Shown here in pieces: positions 42,833 to 51,151 of a stretch of DNA of 53,255 bases (its first letter is position 1; each line of letters starts with the position of its first letter). The stretch comes from Pseudooceanicola lipolyticus. Lineage in GTDB: Bacteria > Pseudomonadota > Alphaproteobacteria > Rhodobacterales > Rhodobacteraceae. Position numbers and translations under genes: made by a program. Location: the NCBI RefSeq assembly GCF_002786325.1, contig NZ_PGTB01000017.1, positions 1 through 53,255 on the forward strand, read 5' to 3'. The notes below the pieces were generated by a model. It saw nothing but the letters and a program-made list of their open reading frames with translations. It was not told the DNA's origin and made no database searches.

Positions 42833-43408
42833 TCAATCCAGGTTTCGCGGGTCAATCCAGCCGATGTTGCCATCGTCCCGGCGATAGACCACGTTTAATT
42901 CCTTCTTTCCCTCGTTTCGAAAGACCAGCACGGGCGCACCTGCCAATTCCATTTGCATAACCGCCTCTCCGACCGACAATGCAGGGATATGCATCTCGGT
43001 CTCGGCGACAATGATCGGCTGGAGCGAGTCGGGTTCCGTTTCATCCGTCTGCTCTTGGGAGGCGAGGATATAGGAGGATGCGCCGAAGAGTTCAACCGGT
43101 TCCGACCGTTCGCGATGATGGTCCTTCAGGCGGCGCTTGTAGCGGCGCAATTGCTTGTCCATCTTCTCGGCGCAGGCCTCGAAAGCGGCGTAGATTTCGG
43201 TCGCATGCGCCTTGGCCGCGGCGTTCAGCCCGCTGGACAGGTGAATCGTCGTTTCGCAGACATATTCATGGGCCGAACGCGAGAAAACGATATTCGCATC
43301 GGTGGGGCGCTGCGAGTATTTCTGCAGCACTTCATTCAGTTCGCTCTTCACATGGTTCTGAAGCGCTTCGCCAATGTCGATCTGTTTTCCGCTGATTTGG
43401 TAACGCAT
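42833..43408 (-). CDS. hpf: Long-form ribosome hibernation promoting factor
   Basis: A 191-residue protein. The N-terminal HPF/RaiA domain (~1-100) binds the 30S decoding region (QISGKQIDIGEALQNHVKSE, then CEKMDKQLRRYKRRLKDHH). A linker and a C-terminal dimerisation domain (~135-191, GEAVMQMELAGAPVLVFRN, then GNIGWIDPRNLD) allow 100S dimer formation without RMF. It is upstream of ptsN on the same strand, with a palindromic element in its leader. Confidence 0.94.
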   Translation of the reverse strand: MRYQISGKQIDIGEALQNHVKSELNEVLQKYSQRPTDANIVFSRSAHEYVCETTIHLSSGLNAAAKAHATEIYAAFEACAEKMDKQLRRYKRRLKDHHRERSEPVELFGASSYILASQEQTDETEPDSLQPIIVAETEMHIPALSVGEAVMQMELAGAPVLVFRNEGKKELNVVYRRDDGNIGWIDPRNLD

Positions 43409-43511
43409 TTTGTTCCTTCACTTTTCTCACCCATCGCGCATCGTACCTGAAATGCGCGGGACTTAGTTTCGGGTGAACGGAGCTGGTGTTGATACCGTCT
43501 GTATACCGTCT

Positions 43512-43529
43512 CGCCCGTCCTTGCGGGCG
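43512..43529 (-). terminator. Small GC hairpin after lptB
   Basis: CGCCCG/CGGGCG around six bases, in the 252-base gap between lptB and hpf. Without a T-run it is at best a weak terminator. ATACCGTCT occurs twice beside it. The gap holds no gene that I can support. Confidence 0.3.
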
Positions 43530-43572
43530 TTGCGGGATACAGCGTCGGACTGCACGTTTGCCATAGCCCAAT

Positions 43573-43599
43573 TGACACATTGTGACAGGCGTGTGTCAA
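43573..43599 (-). promoter_or_regulatory. Candidate -35 and palindrome upstream of hpf
   Basis: On the minus strand TTGACA (43594-43599) is followed by the near-palindrome TGTCACAATGTGTCA (43573-43587). No convincing -10 is visible, so this is a candidate binding site rather than a proven promoter. Confidence 0.3.
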
Positions 43600-43660
43600 C
43601 GAAAAGCGGTTCGAGCGCGTACACAAGCACAGGTTTGCTGGGCATGAACCGGTGTCGCCA

Positions 43661-44419
43661 TCACGAGATCCGGAAGTTTTCCCCAAGATAGACCCGTCGG
43701 ACGTTTTCGTTTTCGACCACCTCGCCGGGCGTGCCCGACATCAGCACCTGGCCTTCGTGCAGGATATAGGCTCGGTCAACAATCTCGAGGGTTTCGCGCA
43801 CATTGTGATCGGTGATCAGCACCCCGATTCCCCGGTTGTTCAAGTCCGCGACCAGGTGGCGGATATCGGCAACCGAGATCGGGTCGACCCCGGCGAAGGG
43901 TTCGTCCAGCAGCAGGTATTTCGGCTCGGCCGCCAGGCAGCGGGCAATCTCGACCCGCCGCCGCTCGCCCCCCGACAGCGCCAGCGCGGGCGCCCGCCGC
44001 AGATGCTCGATCGAGAAATCCGACAGCAGCTCTTCCAGACGCTCGCGCCGGCGGTGATGGTCGCGATAGGTGATGTCCAGCACCGCCGAGATATTGTCCT
44101 CGACGCTGAGCCCGCGAAAGATCGACATCTCCTGCGGCAGATAGCCGATCCCCAGCCGCGCGCGCCGGTACATCGGCAGGGTGGTGACCGCCTGCCCGTC
44201 GATATGCACGCTGCCGGCTTCGGGAAAGATCAGCCCGGCAACGCAGTAAAACGATGTGGTCTTGCCCGACCCGTTCGGCCCCAACAGCGCCACCACTTCG
44301 CCCCGGTGCAGGGTCATCGACACGTCGCGGATGACCATTTTCTTGCGAAAGGATTTGCGCAGATGACTGATGACCAGACCGGAACTGCCGGCGGTGACGG
44401 TAAATTTCGGCTTTTCCAT
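43661..44419 (-). CDS. lptB: LPS export ATPase LptB
   Basis: A 252-residue cytoplasmic ATPase of the LptB2FG complex, which extracts LPS from the inner membrane. Walker A is GPNGSGKTTSFYCVAGL (~46-62). The Q-loop region is YLPQEMSIFR. The signature is LSGGERRRVEIARCL and Walker B YLLLDEPFAGVDP. The C-terminus VRRVYLGENF is characteristic of LptB. Its ATG overlaps the lptA stop by one base. Confidence 0.97.
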   Translation of the reverse strand: MEKPKFTVTAGSSGLVISHLRKSFRKKMVIRDVSMTLHRGEVVALLGPNGSGKTTSFYCVAGLIFPEAGSVHIDGQAVTTLPMYRRARLGIGYLPQEMSIFRGLSVEDNISAVLDITYRDHHRRRERLEELLSDFSIEHLRRAPALALSGGERRRVEIARCLAAEPKYLLLDEPFAGVDPISVADIRHLVADLNNRGIGVLITDHNVRETLEIVDRAYILHEGQVLMSGTPGEVVENENVRRVYLGENFRIS

Positions 44420-44913
44420 CAGTTGTCGCCGTCGGGATTCAGGATGGTTTTCACCCGTCCTGCCATTTGCGCGGTCCCGGTGGTCAGGTTGACCGTCATC
44501 CGGTCCGAGGTCAGCGCATTGTCGCCCTGGGTCAGCAACACGTCGCCCGTCATTACGATCACGCCGGTGTCGATGCTGTAATCGGCCCGGTCGGCCTGGG
44601 CGGCGTCCGGCCCGTTTACCAGCACGACGTTGCCCACCGCTTCCATCCGCTGGATGCCCTTGCCCCCGGCGCCGTAGATCACCAGCACCCGTTCGGCCGA
44701 CAGCCGCATCTCGCCCTGGCCGATCTTCACGTTGCCGCGGAACTCGGCCGAGCCGTCGGCCTGGTTCACGTCCAGGGTGTCGGCAGTGACCTCGACCGGC
44801 AGGGTCGGGTCTGCCTTCACGGTGCCGAAGGCGACATTGGTGGTTTGTGCCGAGGCGGTGGCAGCGCCAAAAGCGACGCAAAGGATCAAAAAGAAGAGGC
44901 GGACGGGAAACAA
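44419..44913 (-). CDS. lptA: LPS transport periplasmic protein LptA
   Basis: A 164-residue periplasmic bridge protein. The signal peptide covers ~1-22 (cleavage after ASA). The OstA-like beta-jellyroll begins PVEVTADTLDVNQADGSAEF, with GNVKIGQGEMRLSAERV. It carries LPS between the inner and outer membranes. The only good start is TTG at 44913, five bases after the lptC stop. It is coupled to lptB. Confidence 0.9.
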   Translation of the reverse strand: MFPVRLFFLILCVAFGAATASAQTTNVAFGTVKADPTLPVEVTADTLDVNQADGSAEFRGNVKIGQGEMRLSAERVLVIYGAGGKGIQRMEAVGNVVLVNGPDAAQADRADYSIDTGVIVMTGDVLLTQGDNALTSDRMTVNLTTGTAQMAGRVKTILNPDGDN

Positions 44914-44918
44914 TTCAG

Positions 44919-45518
44919 TTATTCCGGATTTTCTGCGGGCCGATATACCAGCTTTACGCCGCTTTTGAAAAGCACGTGCAGCGGGCCGCCCTCGTTTTTT
45001 GCGCTGAATTCCATGCTCCCCGAGGTGAGATCGCCAAACGGGCTGGTGCCGCTGAGGGTTCCGGGCGCCTTCCCGGACAAGCCGGTCAGCGCGGTGTCCA
45101 GCTGATCGGTGCGCACGTCGATCCCGGTCGAGGTGACAATCCGCACATCGCCCGAGAACCGCGCCAGATCCTCGCGTGCCAGCACCTGGACCAGGTCGGA
45201 TTCAAGCGTCATGCCGCCCCCGGCCGCGGTTTTCAGCTGAGCGCTGACATCGGTCGCCTCGGCCGGCCGGTCGGTGCCGCCGGGCCGGGCGAGCGTGGCG
45301 TTTACCATGATCTCGTCGCCGTTCGAGGTGGTGCCGGAAAAGAACGGTCCGGTGACCTGCTGGTCGCGCAGGCGGCCGGCGATCTCGCTTTCGGCAAAGG
45401 GGATCGCCGCGTTGAACTCGACGCCGCGGGACAGCAGGAACAGCGTGGCCAGAATCGCCAGCGCGGCCAGCGGCAGCAGGACCTTGAAGAAGGCGACCAT
45501 GCGGGAATAGGAATCCAT
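44919..45518 (-). CDS. lptC: LPS export protein LptC
   Basis: A 199-residue protein with one N-terminal membrane anchor (VLLPLAALAILATLFLLSRG) and a periplasmic jellyroll domain. It receives LPS from LptBFG and passes it to LptA. AGGGG eight bases upstream favours the ATG at 45518; an ATG at 45536 overlapping the kdsD stop is possible and would add six residues. Sequence conservation in LptC is low, so order with lptA and lptB is part of the evidence. Confidence 0.85.
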   Translation of the reverse strand: MDSYSRMVAFFKVLLPLAALAILATLFLLSRGVEFNAAIPFAESEIAGRLRDQQVTGPFFSGTTSNGDEIMVNATLARPGGTDRPAEATDVSAQLKTAAGGGMTLESDLVQVLAREDLARFSGDVRIVTSTGIDVRTDQLDTALTGLSGKAPGTLSGTSPFGDLTSGSMEFSAKNEGGPLHVLFKSGVKLVYRPAENPE

Positions 45519-45535
45519 CGCCCGCGCCCCTGCCA

Positions 45536-46492
45536 TCAGCCGATGCCTGCCCGCAGGCAGTCATGGATATGCAGCACCCCCAGTGCCGGACCGGGCCCGT
45601 CGCTGACGAAGAGCGAGGTGATCTGCGCCCGGTTCATGATCGCCGCGCCTTCCTCGGCCAGCGCATCGGCGCGGATGGTCTTGGGGTTGCGCGTCATCAC
45701 CTCGCCGGCAGTGTGGCTCAAGAGCCCGTCAATCTTGCGGCGCACGTCGCCATCGGTGATGATGCCGGTCAGGCCGCCCTGCGCGTCGGCCACGCCGGTC
45801 ATGCCGAAGCGGCCGCGGCTGATCACCTGCAGCACCTCGGCCATCGGTGTGTCTTCCTGCACCATCGGAATGTCGTCGGGGCCGTGCATCAGGTCACGCA
45901 CCTTGGTCAGCTGCGCGCCCAGCTTGCCCCCCGGATGGAAGGCGCGGAAATGCTCGGGGGTGAAGCGGCGATGTTCCATCAGCGCAATTGCCAGCGCGTC
46001 GCCCAGCGCCAGGGTCATGGTGGTCGAGCTGGTCGGCACGATGCCGTTGCCGCAGGCCTCCTCGGCGCGGGGCAGCACCAGCGCCACGTCGGACTGGCGC
46101 AGCAGTGTCGAATCCACGCCGCTGGCCACCCCGATCAGGGGGATCATGAAGCGCCGGGTATAGGCGATGACATCGGCCAGCTCCGGCGTTTCGCCGGAAT
46201 TGGACAGCACCAGCGCCACGTCGCCCTGCGCCATCATGCCCAGGTCGCCATGGCTGGCCTCGGCCGGGTGGACGAAATGGGCCGGCGTGCCGGTGCTGGC
46301 CAGCGTCGCGGCGATCTTGCGGGCGATGTGGCCGGATTTGCCCATCCCCGAGACGATCACCCGGCCCTTGGCCTGCAGGATGGTGTCGACCGCGCGGTCG
46401 AAGGCGCCGTTCAGCCCCTGTTCCAGCAGGGTCAGCGCCTGCGCCTCGGTGCGGATCACCCGCCGGGCGATATCCTGGAACGTCGCGGTCAT
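45536..46492 (-). CDS. kdsD: Arabinose 5-phosphate isomerase (KdsD/KpsF)
   Basis: A 318-residue enzyme converting ribulose 5-phosphate to arabinose 5-phosphate, the first step to Kdo. The SIS domain (~35-180) has VSGMGKSGHIARKIAATLAS and SNSGETPE. HPGGKLG closes the sugar-phosphate site. Two CBS repeats (~205-318) follow. It overlaps the RNase D stop by four bases and precedes lptC. The product feeds Kdo for LPS core and possibly for the glycan activated by the KdsB-like protein. Confidence 0.93.
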   Translation of the reverse strand: MTATFQDIARRVIRTEAQALTLLEQGLNGAFDRAVDTILQAKGRVIVSGMGKSGHIARKIAATLASTGTPAHFVHPAEASHGDLGMMAQGDVALVLSNSGETPELADVIAYTRRFMIPLIGVASGVDSTLLRQSDVALVLPRAEEACGNGIVPTSSTTMTLALGDALAIALMEHRRFTPEHFRAFHPGGKLGAQLTKVRDLMHGPDDIPMVQEDTPMAEVLQVISRGRFGMTGVADAQGGLTGIITDGDVRRKIDGLLSHTAGEVMTRNPKTIRADALAEEGAAIMNRAQITSLFVSDGPGPALGVLHIHDCLRAGIG

Positions 46493-47103
46493 GAGTGGGC
46501 GAAGATGTCGGTTTCGGGCCAGCCGGCCAGGTCCAGCCGCGCGCGGGTCGGCAGGAATTGGAAACAGGCCTGGGCCAGATCGGTGCGATCCTCGCGGGCC
46601 AGCATCGCGTCCAGCTTCTGGCGCAGCGCGTGCAGGTGCAGCACGTCCGAGGCGGCATAATCCAGCTGCGCCTCGGTCAGGGTTTCGGCGCCCCAGTCGC
46701 TCATCTGCTGGTGCTTGGAGATGTCGAGGCTCAGCAGCTCCTGCGTCAGCGCCTTCAGCCCGTGCCGGTCGGTGAAGGTGCGCACCAGGCGGCTGGCGAT
46801 CTTGGTGCAATAGACCGGCGCGGCCAGCGCCCCGAAGGTATGGTACAGCGCGGCAATGTCGAACCGGCCGAAATGGAACAGCTTCAGCACCTCCGGGTTC
46901 TCCAGCATCGCGCAAAGGTTCGGAGCCTCGGTCTGGCCCTTGCTGACCTGGACGATATGGGCATTGCCATCCCCGCCCGACATCTGCACCACGCACAGCC
47001 GGTCGCGATGCGGGTTCAGCCCCATGGTCTCGCAATCGATCGCCACCACGGGCCCCATGTCCAGCCCGTCGGGCAGGTCGTTCCGGTATAGATGGTTTGC
47101 CAA
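46489..47103 (-). CDS. rnd: Short RNase D-like 3'-5' exonuclease
   Basis: A 204-residue DEDD-family exonuclease lacking the HRDC domains of E. coli RNase D. The acidic active-site residues lie in VVAIDCETMGL (D, E), FHFGRFDIAAL (D) and LDYAASDVLHL (D). These short forms are common in alphaproteobacteria and process stable RNA 3' ends. The TTG at 47103 has GGGGA eight bases upstream; a GTG at 47181 would add 26 residues that look non-conserved. Confidence 0.87.
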   Translation of the reverse strand: MANHLYRNDLPDGLDMGPVVAIDCETMGLNPHRDRLCVVQMSGGDGNAHIVQVSKGQTEAPNLCAMLENPEVLKLFHFGRFDIAALYHTFGALAAPVYCTKIASRLVRTFTDRHGLKALTQELLSLDISKHQQMSDWGAETLTEAQLDYAASDVLHLHALRQKLDAMLAREDRTDLAQACFQFLPTRARLDLAGWPETDIFAHS

Positions 47104-47208
47104 GCGGTCAGTCCCCGTCAGTGCCGCATGCGCGGCGTCAGCGCCGAGATAGGCGGTTTGGCGGGTGAACTCAACTGCCACCGGGGGAAAGCCGCCGCCG
47201 GGGCCGCT

Positions 47209-47487
47209 TCAGCGCTCCAGCCGGTCGGCGAGGTCATCGGTGTCACCCATCGCCGCCAGCTTGACCTCGCGGATCAGGCGCAACGTGGGTTTGGCGGCAA
47301 AGCAGAGCGAACCGATGATGAACAACCAGGTGCCAGGGGTTGTCCAGCGTTCGGACAGGAACATCACCGAGCCGATTACAAAGCAGATTGCCGCGGCGAA
47401 ATCGACCAAGGTATAGGCGATTTCGAACAGGGCGTAGAGACGCTTGCTTTCGGTGCTCTGGTTACGATGGTCCTTGTGGAACAGCAT
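47209..47487 (-). CDS. YrhK-like small membrane protein
   Basis: A 92-residue protein with two hydrophobic segments (VDFAAAICFVIGSVMFL and TWLFIIGSLCFAAKPTLRL) separated by a short SERWTT loop. This matches the YrhK domain in size and pattern. Function is unknown. The ATG at 47487 is preferred because the codons before it look non-conserved. It sits between pheS and RNase D on the same strand. Confidence 0.7.
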   Translation of the reverse strand: MLFHKDHRNQSTESKRLYALFEIAYTLVDFAAAICFVIGSVMFLSERWTTPGTWLFIIGSLCFAAKPTLRLIREVKLAAMGDTDDLADRLER

Positions 47488-47568
47488 GGGGGCGCGGCCT
47501 TTCGTTGGGTGCCCCCGGACTCGCAAGGATTGGCCGCCGGTTCAAGGGGCCGGCAACGGCATGCGACG

Positions 47569-48642
47569 TTACCGGCTGAGCCCGCCATGCAGCGTTGGCA
47601 CATCAAGCCCGGCAAAGCCGTAGTGGCGCAGCCAGCGCAGGTCGGAATCGAAGAAGGCGCGCAGGTCGGGGATGCCGTATTTCAGCATAGCGATGCGGTC
47701 GATCCCCATGCCAAAGGCAAAGCCCTGCCATTGCTCGGGGTCGATGCCGCCGGCGGCCAGAACCTTGGGGTGCACCATGCCCGAGCCCAGCACTTCCAGC
47801 CAGCCGTCGCCTTCGCCGATCTTCAGCTGCCCGCCCTCCCAGGAACACTGGATATCGACCTCGGCCGAGGGTTCGGTGAACGGGAAATGCGAGGCACGGA
47901 AGCGGGTTTTGATGCCATCGATCTCGAAGAAGGCGGCAAAGAACTCTTCCAGCACCCATTTCAGGTTGGCCATGGAAATGTCTTTGTCCACCGCCAGCCC
48001 CTCGACCTGGTGGAACATCGGCGTGTGGGTCTGGTCGTAATCGGCGCGATAGACGCCGCCGGGGCAGATGATGCGCAAGGGCGCGCCCATCTTTTCCATC
48101 GAGCGGATCTGCACCGGCGAGGTATGCGTGCGCAGCACATGTGGTGGGCGGTTGTCGCCCGCGGCGCGGTGCATGTAGAACGTGTCCATCTCGGCGCGGG
48201 CCGGGTGGTGGCCGGGAATGTTCAGCGCGTCGAAATTATACCAGTCGGTGTCGATGCGCGGGCCCTCGGCTACGGAAAAGCCCATTTCGGCAAAGATCGC
48301 GGTCAGTTCCTCGGTGACCTGGCTGACCGGGTGCACGGTGCCCTGGCGCCGGGGCCGGCCGGGCAGGGTGACGTCCAGCCATTCGGTGCGCAGCCGTTCG
48401 TCCAGCGCCGCGTCGCCCAATGCCACCTTCTTGGCGGCCAGCGCCGAATTGATCTCGTCCTTCAGCGCGTTCAGCGCCGGGCCGGCGACCTGGCGTTCCT
48501 CGGGGGTCATCTTCCCGAGTTCGCGCATTTTCAGGCTCACCTCGCCCTTCTTGCCAACCGCGGCCACGCGGATGGTTTCCAGTGCGGCCTCGTCGGCGGC
48601 GTCGGCAATCTGGCCGAGATATTTGCTTTTCAGATCGTCCAT
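47569..48642 (-). CDS. pheS: Phenylalanyl-tRNA synthetase alpha subunit
   Basis: A 357-residue class II synthetase subunit charging tRNA-Phe. A helical N-terminus (~1-85) binds tRNA. Motif 2 lies in [24 protein letters not shown]. Motif 3 includes [22 protein letters not shown] near the end. [10 protein letters not shown] and [11 protein letters not shown] are standard PheS features. pheT is expected downstream but is not adjacent here, which is seen in some Rhodobacteraceae where small genes separate the pair. Confidence 0.96.
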   Translation of the reverse strand: MDDLKSKYLGQIADAADEAALETIRVAAVGKKGEVSLKMRELGKMTPEERQVAGPALNALKDEINSALAAKKVALGDAALDERLRTEWLDVTLPGRPRRQGTVHPVSQVTEELTAIFAEMGFSVAEGPRIDTDWYNFDALNIPGHHPARAEMDTFYMHRAAGDNRPPHVLRTHTSPVQIRSMEKMGAPLRIICPGGVYRADYDQTHTPMFHQVEGLAVDKDISMANLKWVLEEFFAAFFEIDGIKTRFRASHFPFTEPSAEVDIQCSWEGGQLKIGEGDGWLEVLGSGMVHPKVLAAGGIDPEQWQGFAFGMGIDRIAMLKYGIPDLRAFFDSDLRWLRHYGFAGLDVPTLHGGLSR

Positions 48643-48719
48643 GCCCGGTCCCCGGTTTGTCGTGCGCCGTGCTAGCCGCAGTGTGGTGCGATTGCAAGCG
48701 GGGGTGTCCGGCGGCGGGG

Positions 48720-49295
48720 TTACTCGGGCAGGCCCTTCAATCCGGCCAGCACGAAGTCGGCGGCCAGATCGGCATAGGCCTCGCGGCTCAGCCCCTTGCC
48801 GGGGCGGTGCCACATATAGACCCAGTTCAGAATGCCGAAGATCGACATGGTCAATGCGCGCACCCGGTCGGCATCGAGGTCGGGGCGCTCGGCGCGGATG
48901 GCGTCGGACATGGTGGTGACCAGCCGCCGCTGCAACGCGATCAGCGGCGCCTGCATCTCGGGCGGCAAGGTGGCCAGCGCGTCGATCTGCAGTTTATGTT
49001 CGGCATCGGCGTCGTGATAGGCGGCCAGCTTGGCGGCGATGATCCCGCGAATCCCCGCGTCGCGCGCCTGTTCCATCACCTCGACCAGCTCGGAAAGATG
49101 CGCGTCGAGGATGTCATACAGCAGCGCCTCCTTGCTGTCGTAATAGTGGTAGATCAGCGCCTTGGAGACGCCGCATTCGCGCGCCGCCCCGCTCATCGAG
49201 GCGCGGTCAAAGCCGTGCCGCGCGAAATAGGTTGCCGCGCCGGCGCGCAGCCCGGCGCGCTTTTCGTCGTGATCGCGTGCTACCCCCCTTGGCAT
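48720..49295 (-). CDS. TetR-family regulator of the phenylacetate genes (PaaR-like)
   Basis: A 191-residue repressor. The N-terminal helix-turn-helix is [31 protein letters not shown] (~29-59). The C-terminal ligand domain has [16 protein letters not shown]. It is the last gene of paaI-paaK-tetR and its start overlaps the paaK stop by one base. TetR-type PaaR proteins respond to phenylacetyl-CoA. A fitting palindrome is present between paaI and paaZ. Confidence 0.82.
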   Translation of the reverse strand: MPRGVARDHDEKRAGLRAGAATYFARHGFDRASMSGAARECGVSKALIYHYYDSKEALLYDILDAHLSELVEVMEQARDAGIRGIIAAKLAAYHDADAEHKLQIDALATLPPEMQAPLIALQRRLVTTMSDAIRAERPDLDADRVRALTMSIFGILNWVYMWHRPGKGLSREAYADLAADFVLAGLKGLPE

Positions 49296-50605
49296 CAGCT
49301 TTTGGGCCGCTTGTCGATGATGCGCACGGCCTTGCCCTGGCTGCGTTCGACACCGCCGGGATCGGCAACCTCGACCCGGATCGACACGCCGACCGAGGTT
49401 TTGACCTTGTGGATCAGGTCCTTGGCCGCCGCGGCGCGCTGTTCCGCGCCCTGATGCCCCTCGACCGCCTCGACCAGCACTTTCAGCTCGTCCATCCGGC
49501 CCGGCCGGCTGAGCTCGATCTGGAAATGCGGCGCCAGCCCCGCAACGGTCATCAGCTGTTCCTCGATCTGGGTGGGGAAGACATTGACGCCGCGCAGGAT
49601 GATCATGTCGTCGCTGCGGCCGGTCACCTTTTCCATCCGCCGCATCGACCGCGCGGTGCCCGGCAGCAGGCGGGTCAGGTCGCGGGTGCGATAGCGGATG
49701 ATCGGGAAGGCCTCTTTCGACAGCGAGGTGAAGACCAGTTCGCCAATCTCGCCGTCAGGCAGCACCGCCCCGGTTTCGGGGTCGATCACCTCGGGATAAA
49801 AATGGTCCTCCCAGATATGCAGCCCGTCCTTGGTTTCAACGCATTCATTGGCAACGCCGGGGCCCATCACCTCGGACAGGCCGTAAATGTCGACCGCATG
49901 CATGTCGAAGGCCTGCTCGATCTCCAGCCGCATCGCGTTGGTCCAGGGTTCGGCGCCGAAGATTCCGACCTCCAGCGGCGATTGCCGCGGGTCGCGCCCC
50001 TGCGCGGCATATTCGTCAAGGATCGACAGCGCATAGGACGGGGTCACGGTGATGCCCTTGGGGCGGAAGTCCTCGATCAGGCGCACCTGGCGCTGGGTCA
50101 TGCCGCCGGAGACCGGCACCGTGGACAACCCCAGCGCATCGGCACCCAGATGGATGCCCAGGCCGCCGGTGAACAGGCCATAGCCATAGGCGTTGTGCAG
50201 CATGTCACCGGGGCGCATCCCGGCGGCCCGCAGCGACCGCGCCACCACCTCGCCCCAGACCTTCAGGTCATTGTCGGAATAGCCCACCACCGTTGGCTGC
50301 CCGGTGGTGCCCGACGAGGCATGGATGCGCCGCACCTGTTCGCGCGGGATGGCGAACATGCCGAAGGGATAGTTCGCCCGCAGGTCCAGCTTGGTGGTAA
50401 ACGGAAACTTGCCCAGATCTTCCAGCGTGGTCAGATCCGAGGGGTGCAGGCCGGCAGCATCAAAGCTTTGCTTGTAGAACGGCACATTGTCATAGGCATG
50501 GGCCAGCGACCATTTCAGGCGCTGTGTCTGCAGCGCGGCAATCTCGTCGCGGCTGGCAATTTCGATCGCGTCCAGATCCGCGCGGTTCGGGGTCAGGTCC
50601 TTCAT
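49295..50605 (-). CDS. paaK: Phenylacetate--CoA ligase
   Basis: A 436-residue adenylate-forming enzyme that activates phenylacetate to phenylacetyl-CoA. The ATP loop is IHASSGTTGQPTVVGYS (~103-119). DIYGLSEVMGPGVA carries the A5-type motif. YRTRDLTRLLPG, GRSDDMIILRGVNVFPTQIE and the C-terminal Lys in GKAVRIIDKR are the remaining family motifs. It overlaps paaI by four bases and the TetR gene by one. Confidence 0.97.
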   Translation of the reverse strand: MKDLTPNRADLDAIEIASRDEIAALQTQRLKWSLAHAYDNVPFYKQSFDAAGLHPSDLTTLEDLGKFPFTTKLDLRANYPFGMFAIPREQVRRIHASSGTTGQPTVVGYSDNDLKVWGEVVARSLRAAGMRPGDMLHNAYGYGLFTGGLGIHLGADALGLSTVPVSGGMTQRQVRLIEDFRPKGITVTPSYALSILDEYAAQGRDPRQSPLEVGIFGAEPWTNAMRLEIEQAFDMHAVDIYGLSEVMGPGVANECVETKDGLHIWEDHFYPEVIDPETGAVLPDGEIGELVFTSLSKEAFPIIRYRTRDLTRLLPGTARSMRRMEKVTGRSDDMIILRGVNVFPTQIEEQLMTVAGLAPHFQIELSRPGRMDELKVLVEAVEGHQGAEQRAAAAKDLIHKVKTSVGVSIRVEVADPGGVERSQGKAVRIIDKRPKS

Positions 50606-51036
50606 GTTTCGTCCTCCTCGAAATTCTGTCCCTTGATGGTGCGCGACAGGCCGCGGAACATTGCCACGGTGCGTCCATCCGCCCCGGTTACCTTGACATC
50701 ATAGACCCCCGACCGCCCGGCGCGGCCGACCTCGGCCGCCTGCGCCGTCAGCCGTTCACCGGGTTGGCCGGGGCTGAGGAAGGTGATCGAATTTTCCTGC
50801 GCCACGGTCACCCGGTTATAGCTGTTGCAGGCAAAGGCGAAGGCGCTGTCGGCCAGGGTGAAGATATAGCCGCCATGGCAGATGCGATGCCCGTTCAGGT
50901 GATGGTCCTGCACCTGGAACGACAGGGTGGCGGTGCCCGGCCCGATGGCGTCCAGCGTCATGCCCAGCCATTTCGAGGCGGCATCCTTGTCCCACATCGC
51001 CTGGGCACTGCGTTCGGCACGTTCCTGTGGGGTCAT
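50602..51036 (-). CDS. paaI: Hydroxyphenylacetyl-CoA thioesterase PaaI
   Basis: A 144-residue hotdog-fold thioesterase that rescues CoA from dead-end hydroxylated phenylacetyl-CoA. The motif NGHRICHGGYIFTLADSAFAF (~50-70) carries the catalytic Asp and the H-G-G loop of PaaI. The ATG at 51036 follows GGGAGGAG. It is first in a minus-strand operon with paaK and tetR and is divergent from paaZ. Confidence 0.93.
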   Translation of the reverse strand: MTPQERAERSAQAMWDKDAASKWLGMTLDAIGPGTATLSFQVQDHHLNGHRICHGGYIFTLADSAFAFACNSYNRVTVAQENSITFLSPGQPGERLTAQAAEVGRAGRSGVYDVKVTGADGRTVAMFRGLSRTIKGQNFEEDET

Positions 51037-51072
51037 CGGCTCCTCCCTCTCCTCGCGGTCAATCTGCACAAA

Positions 51073-51090
51073 ACCGACCATGCGGTCAAT
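51073..51090. promoter_or_regulatory. Candidate PaaR operator between paaI and paaZ
   Basis: ACCGACC-ATGC-GGTCAAT is an imperfect palindrome with a perfect GACC-N4-GGTC core. It lies in the 115-base divergent region. It resembles ACCGACC/GGTCGGT sites reported for TetR-type PaaR proteins. It could control both directions. Confidence 0.5.
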
Positions 51091-51151
51091 AGTGTTGATT
51101 TCCCCGCCGCGCCGCGCCATGCTGCGGGCCAGACAGGAGAGAGGACAGATC

